In this document: positions 5,402 to 6,624 of the stretch, in pieces
Numbering within the stretch: position 1 is the stretch's first letter
How the letters are laid out: each line of letters opens with the position of its first letter
NCBI GenBank assembly: GCA_028817685.1
Contig: JAPPPC010000816.1
Coordinates: 1-6,624, forward strand
Reading direction: 5' to 3'
Length of the DNA stretch: 6,624 nt
DNA from: Rhodospirillaceae bacterium
GTDB lineage: Bacteria > Pseudomonadota > Alphaproteobacteria > UBA8366 > GCA-2717185
The notes under the pieces: model-generated
Told to the model about the DNA's origin: nothing
Databases searched by the model: none
The model's input: the letters and a program-made list of their open reading frames with translations, nothing else
Program-made: the position numbers and the translations under genes

Positions 5402-5435
5402 CGTGGCGTGTTCGGCCATGCTAATCATCGCCACG
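5402..5435. repeat. Inverted repeat CGTGGCG-N20-CGCCACG in the divergent gap before the S9 peptidase
   Basis: The 7-base arms at 5402-5408 and 5429-5435 are perfectly complementary across 20 bases, and lie between the divergent small gene and the peptidase gene. The only promoter-like match facing the peptidase is GCTAAT (5420-5425, 4/6 to -10), inside the loop and without a good -35. It could be an operator or a chance match; there is no terminator-like T-run. Confidence 0.25.
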
Positions 5436-5455
5436 GATTTGAAGAGGGAAACAGC

Positions 5456-6624
5456 ATGCCGCAGCCGACCGTGACGCCCTATGGCGAGTGGAAATCTACG
5501 ATAACCGCCGACATGATCGTGGGGGAGACGGTGGGTTTGGGCGGTATCTGCTGCGATGGCGGCGACCTGTACTGGACGGAACTGCGTCCCGCCGAAAAAG
5601 GCCGGACCGTCATCTGCCGCATGGAGCAAAGCGGCGCGAAGTCCGACATCACGCCGCCCGAATTCAACGTGCGCAGCCGGGTACACGAATATGGCGGCGG
5701 CAGCTACACCGTGTCGGACGGTGTGGTGTTCTTCTGCAACGCGACCGACCAGCGCCTGTACCGGCAGGATTCCGGCGACGACCCGCGGCCGGTGACGCCG
5801 GAAGGCCCGTGGCGCTATGCCGATATGCGGGTCGATGCCGCTCGGCAGCGCGTGATCGCGGTGCGCGAGGATCACGACGAAAGCCTCGAAGAGCCGGCGA
5901 ATGCCCTGGTGGCTATCGGATTCGACGGCTCTGTCTCGGTCCTGGCCGAGGGCGCGGATTTCTATGCCGTGCCGCGCCTGTCGCCGGACGGGTCGCAGCT
6001 CGCCTTTCTGACCTGGGATCACCCGGACATGCCGTGGGACAATGCGCGGTTATGGCTCGCCGCGATTGCGCCGGATGGTGCGCTTGAGGCGCCGCGGCAG
6101 ATCGCGGGCGGCGATGGCGAAGCGGTTTTCCAGCCAGCCTGGTCGCCGGATGGCGTGCTGCATTTCGTGTCCGATCCGACCGGCTGGTGGAACCTGTACC
6201 GCTGGGACGGTTCGGCTGCCGTTCCGTTGTGTTCGATGGCGGCGGAGTTCGGTTTGCCGCAATGGGTCTTCGGCATGACGACCTATGGCTTCGACGGTTC
6301 TGGCGGGATCGTTGCGTCTTACTGCGAAGACGGAAGGTGGCGGCTTGGACGGGTCGATGGATCTTCTGGCGCCTTGGCACCGATCGAAACGCCTTACTGC
6401 GACTTCGGCGGGCTGAAAATAGCGGGTTCGATGGCTTACTTCGTTGCGGGTCATACGTCTGAACCGCCAGTGCTCGTGGCGCTCGATATGGAAAACGGTG
6501 GCGTCGAACCGATCCGGCGCTCGACAAATGCAACGATCGACCCGGGTCAGATTTCCGCGGCCCAGCCCGTCACGTTTCCCACGCAGGGGGGCGAGGAAGC
6601 GTACGGCTTTTATTATCCGCCGGC
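5456..6624 (+). CDS. S9 family peptidase (prolyl oligopeptidase / acylaminoacyl-peptidase type), N-terminal 389 residues, cut by the right edge
   Basis: Proteins of this kind cleave short peptides or acylated N-terminal residues, with a C-terminal alpha/beta-hydrolase domain capped by a beta-propeller. Only the propeller and the entry to the hydrolase domain are visible; the Ser-Asp-His triad would lie beyond the window, so activity cannot be judged. Recognisable family segments are NVRSRVHEYGGGSYTV (71-86), RLSPDGSQLAFLTWDHPDMPWD (174-195, a PD40-like blade), FQPAWSPDGVLHFVSD (225-240), WWNLYRWDG (244-252) and LPQWVFGM (267-274). At the edge, FPTQGGEEAYGFYYPP (374-389) is the usual junction into the hydrolase domain. 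No signal peptide is seen, so it is probably cytosolic. ATG at 5456 has GAGGG 7 nt upstream. Codons from about 6390 to 6540 are slightly less GC-biased, with no break in the frame. No functional link to the tyrosine operon is evident. Confidence 0.92.
   Translation, partial: MPQPTVTPYGEWKSTITADMIVGETVGLGGICCDGGDLYWTELRPAEKGRTVICRMEQSGAKSDITPPEFNVRSRVHEYGGGSYTVSDGVVFFCNATDQRLYRQDSGDDPRPVTPEGPWRYADMRVDAARQRVIAVREDHDESLEEPANALVAIGFDGSVSVLAEGADFYAVPRLSPDGSQLAFLTWDHPDMPWDNARLWLAAIAPDGALEAPRQIAGGDGEAVFQPAWSPDGVLHFVSDPTGWWNLYRWDGSAAVPLCSMAAEFGLPQWVFGMTTYGFDGSGGIVASYCEDGRWRLGRVDGSSGALAPIETPYCDFGGLKIAGSMAYFVAGHTSEPPVLVALDMENGGVEPIRRSTNATIDPGQISAAQPVTFPTQGGEEAYGFYYPP

Noticed and set aside
5393..6022. 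Minus-strand open frames opposite the S9 peptidase (5393-6022 and 5913-6533)
   Set aside because: The plus-strand frame carries clear S9 propeller segments throughout; the antisense products are low-complexity, Arg-rich translations.

Overview
The window looks like chromosome of a GC-rich alphaproteobacterium, possibly Rhodospirillales-like. The evidence is strongly GC-biased third codon positions, the aroQ-accB-accC gene order common in that class, and protein sequences that read as alphaproteobacterial. No rRNA, tRNA, CRISPR array, insertion sequence or phage gene was seen, and base composition gives no clear sign of foreign DNA. The genus cannot be named from the sequence alone.

Layout. 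(1) Positions 1-1457, minus strand: an aroQ-accB-accC operon, read right to left, encoding type II 3-dehydroquinate dehydratase, the biotin carboxyl carrier protein and biotin carboxylase. accC runs off the left edge. (2) Positions 1458-1785: a 328-base divergent control region. It holds a plausible minus-strand promoter for aroQ and, on the other side, three short dyads in the leader of the next operon. (3) Positions 1786-5008, plus strand: a compact hpd-hmgA-fahA operon. It encodes 4-hydroxyphenylpyruvate dioxygenase, a short-form homogentisate 1,2-dioxygenase and a fumarylacetoacetase-family hydrolase. (4) Positions 5005-5349, minus strand: a 114-residue protein of unknown function whose stop codon overlaps the fahA stop. 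(5) From 5456 to the right edge, plus strand: the N-terminal propeller of a large S9 (prolyl oligopeptidase) family serine peptidase, cut by the window.

How the genes work together. The plus-strand operon supplies three of the four steps from 4-hydroxyphenylpyruvate (from tyrosine) to fumarate and acetoacetate: hpd makes homogentisate, hmgA opens the ring to maleylacetoacetate, and fahA cleaves fumarylacetoacetate. The cis-trans isomerase (maiA) that links hmgA to fahA is not in the window. The minus-strand operon is housekeeping: aroQ serves the shikimate pathway, and accB/accC form the biotin carboxylase half of acetyl-CoA carboxylase, the first step of fatty acid synthesis.

Nothing here amounts to a clearly new biological system. 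The points most worth a second look are the dyad-rich hpd leader, the unknown 114-residue protein with its histidine cluster and stop-codon overlap, and accB and accC lying in one reading frame separated by a single TAG and a TTG start.
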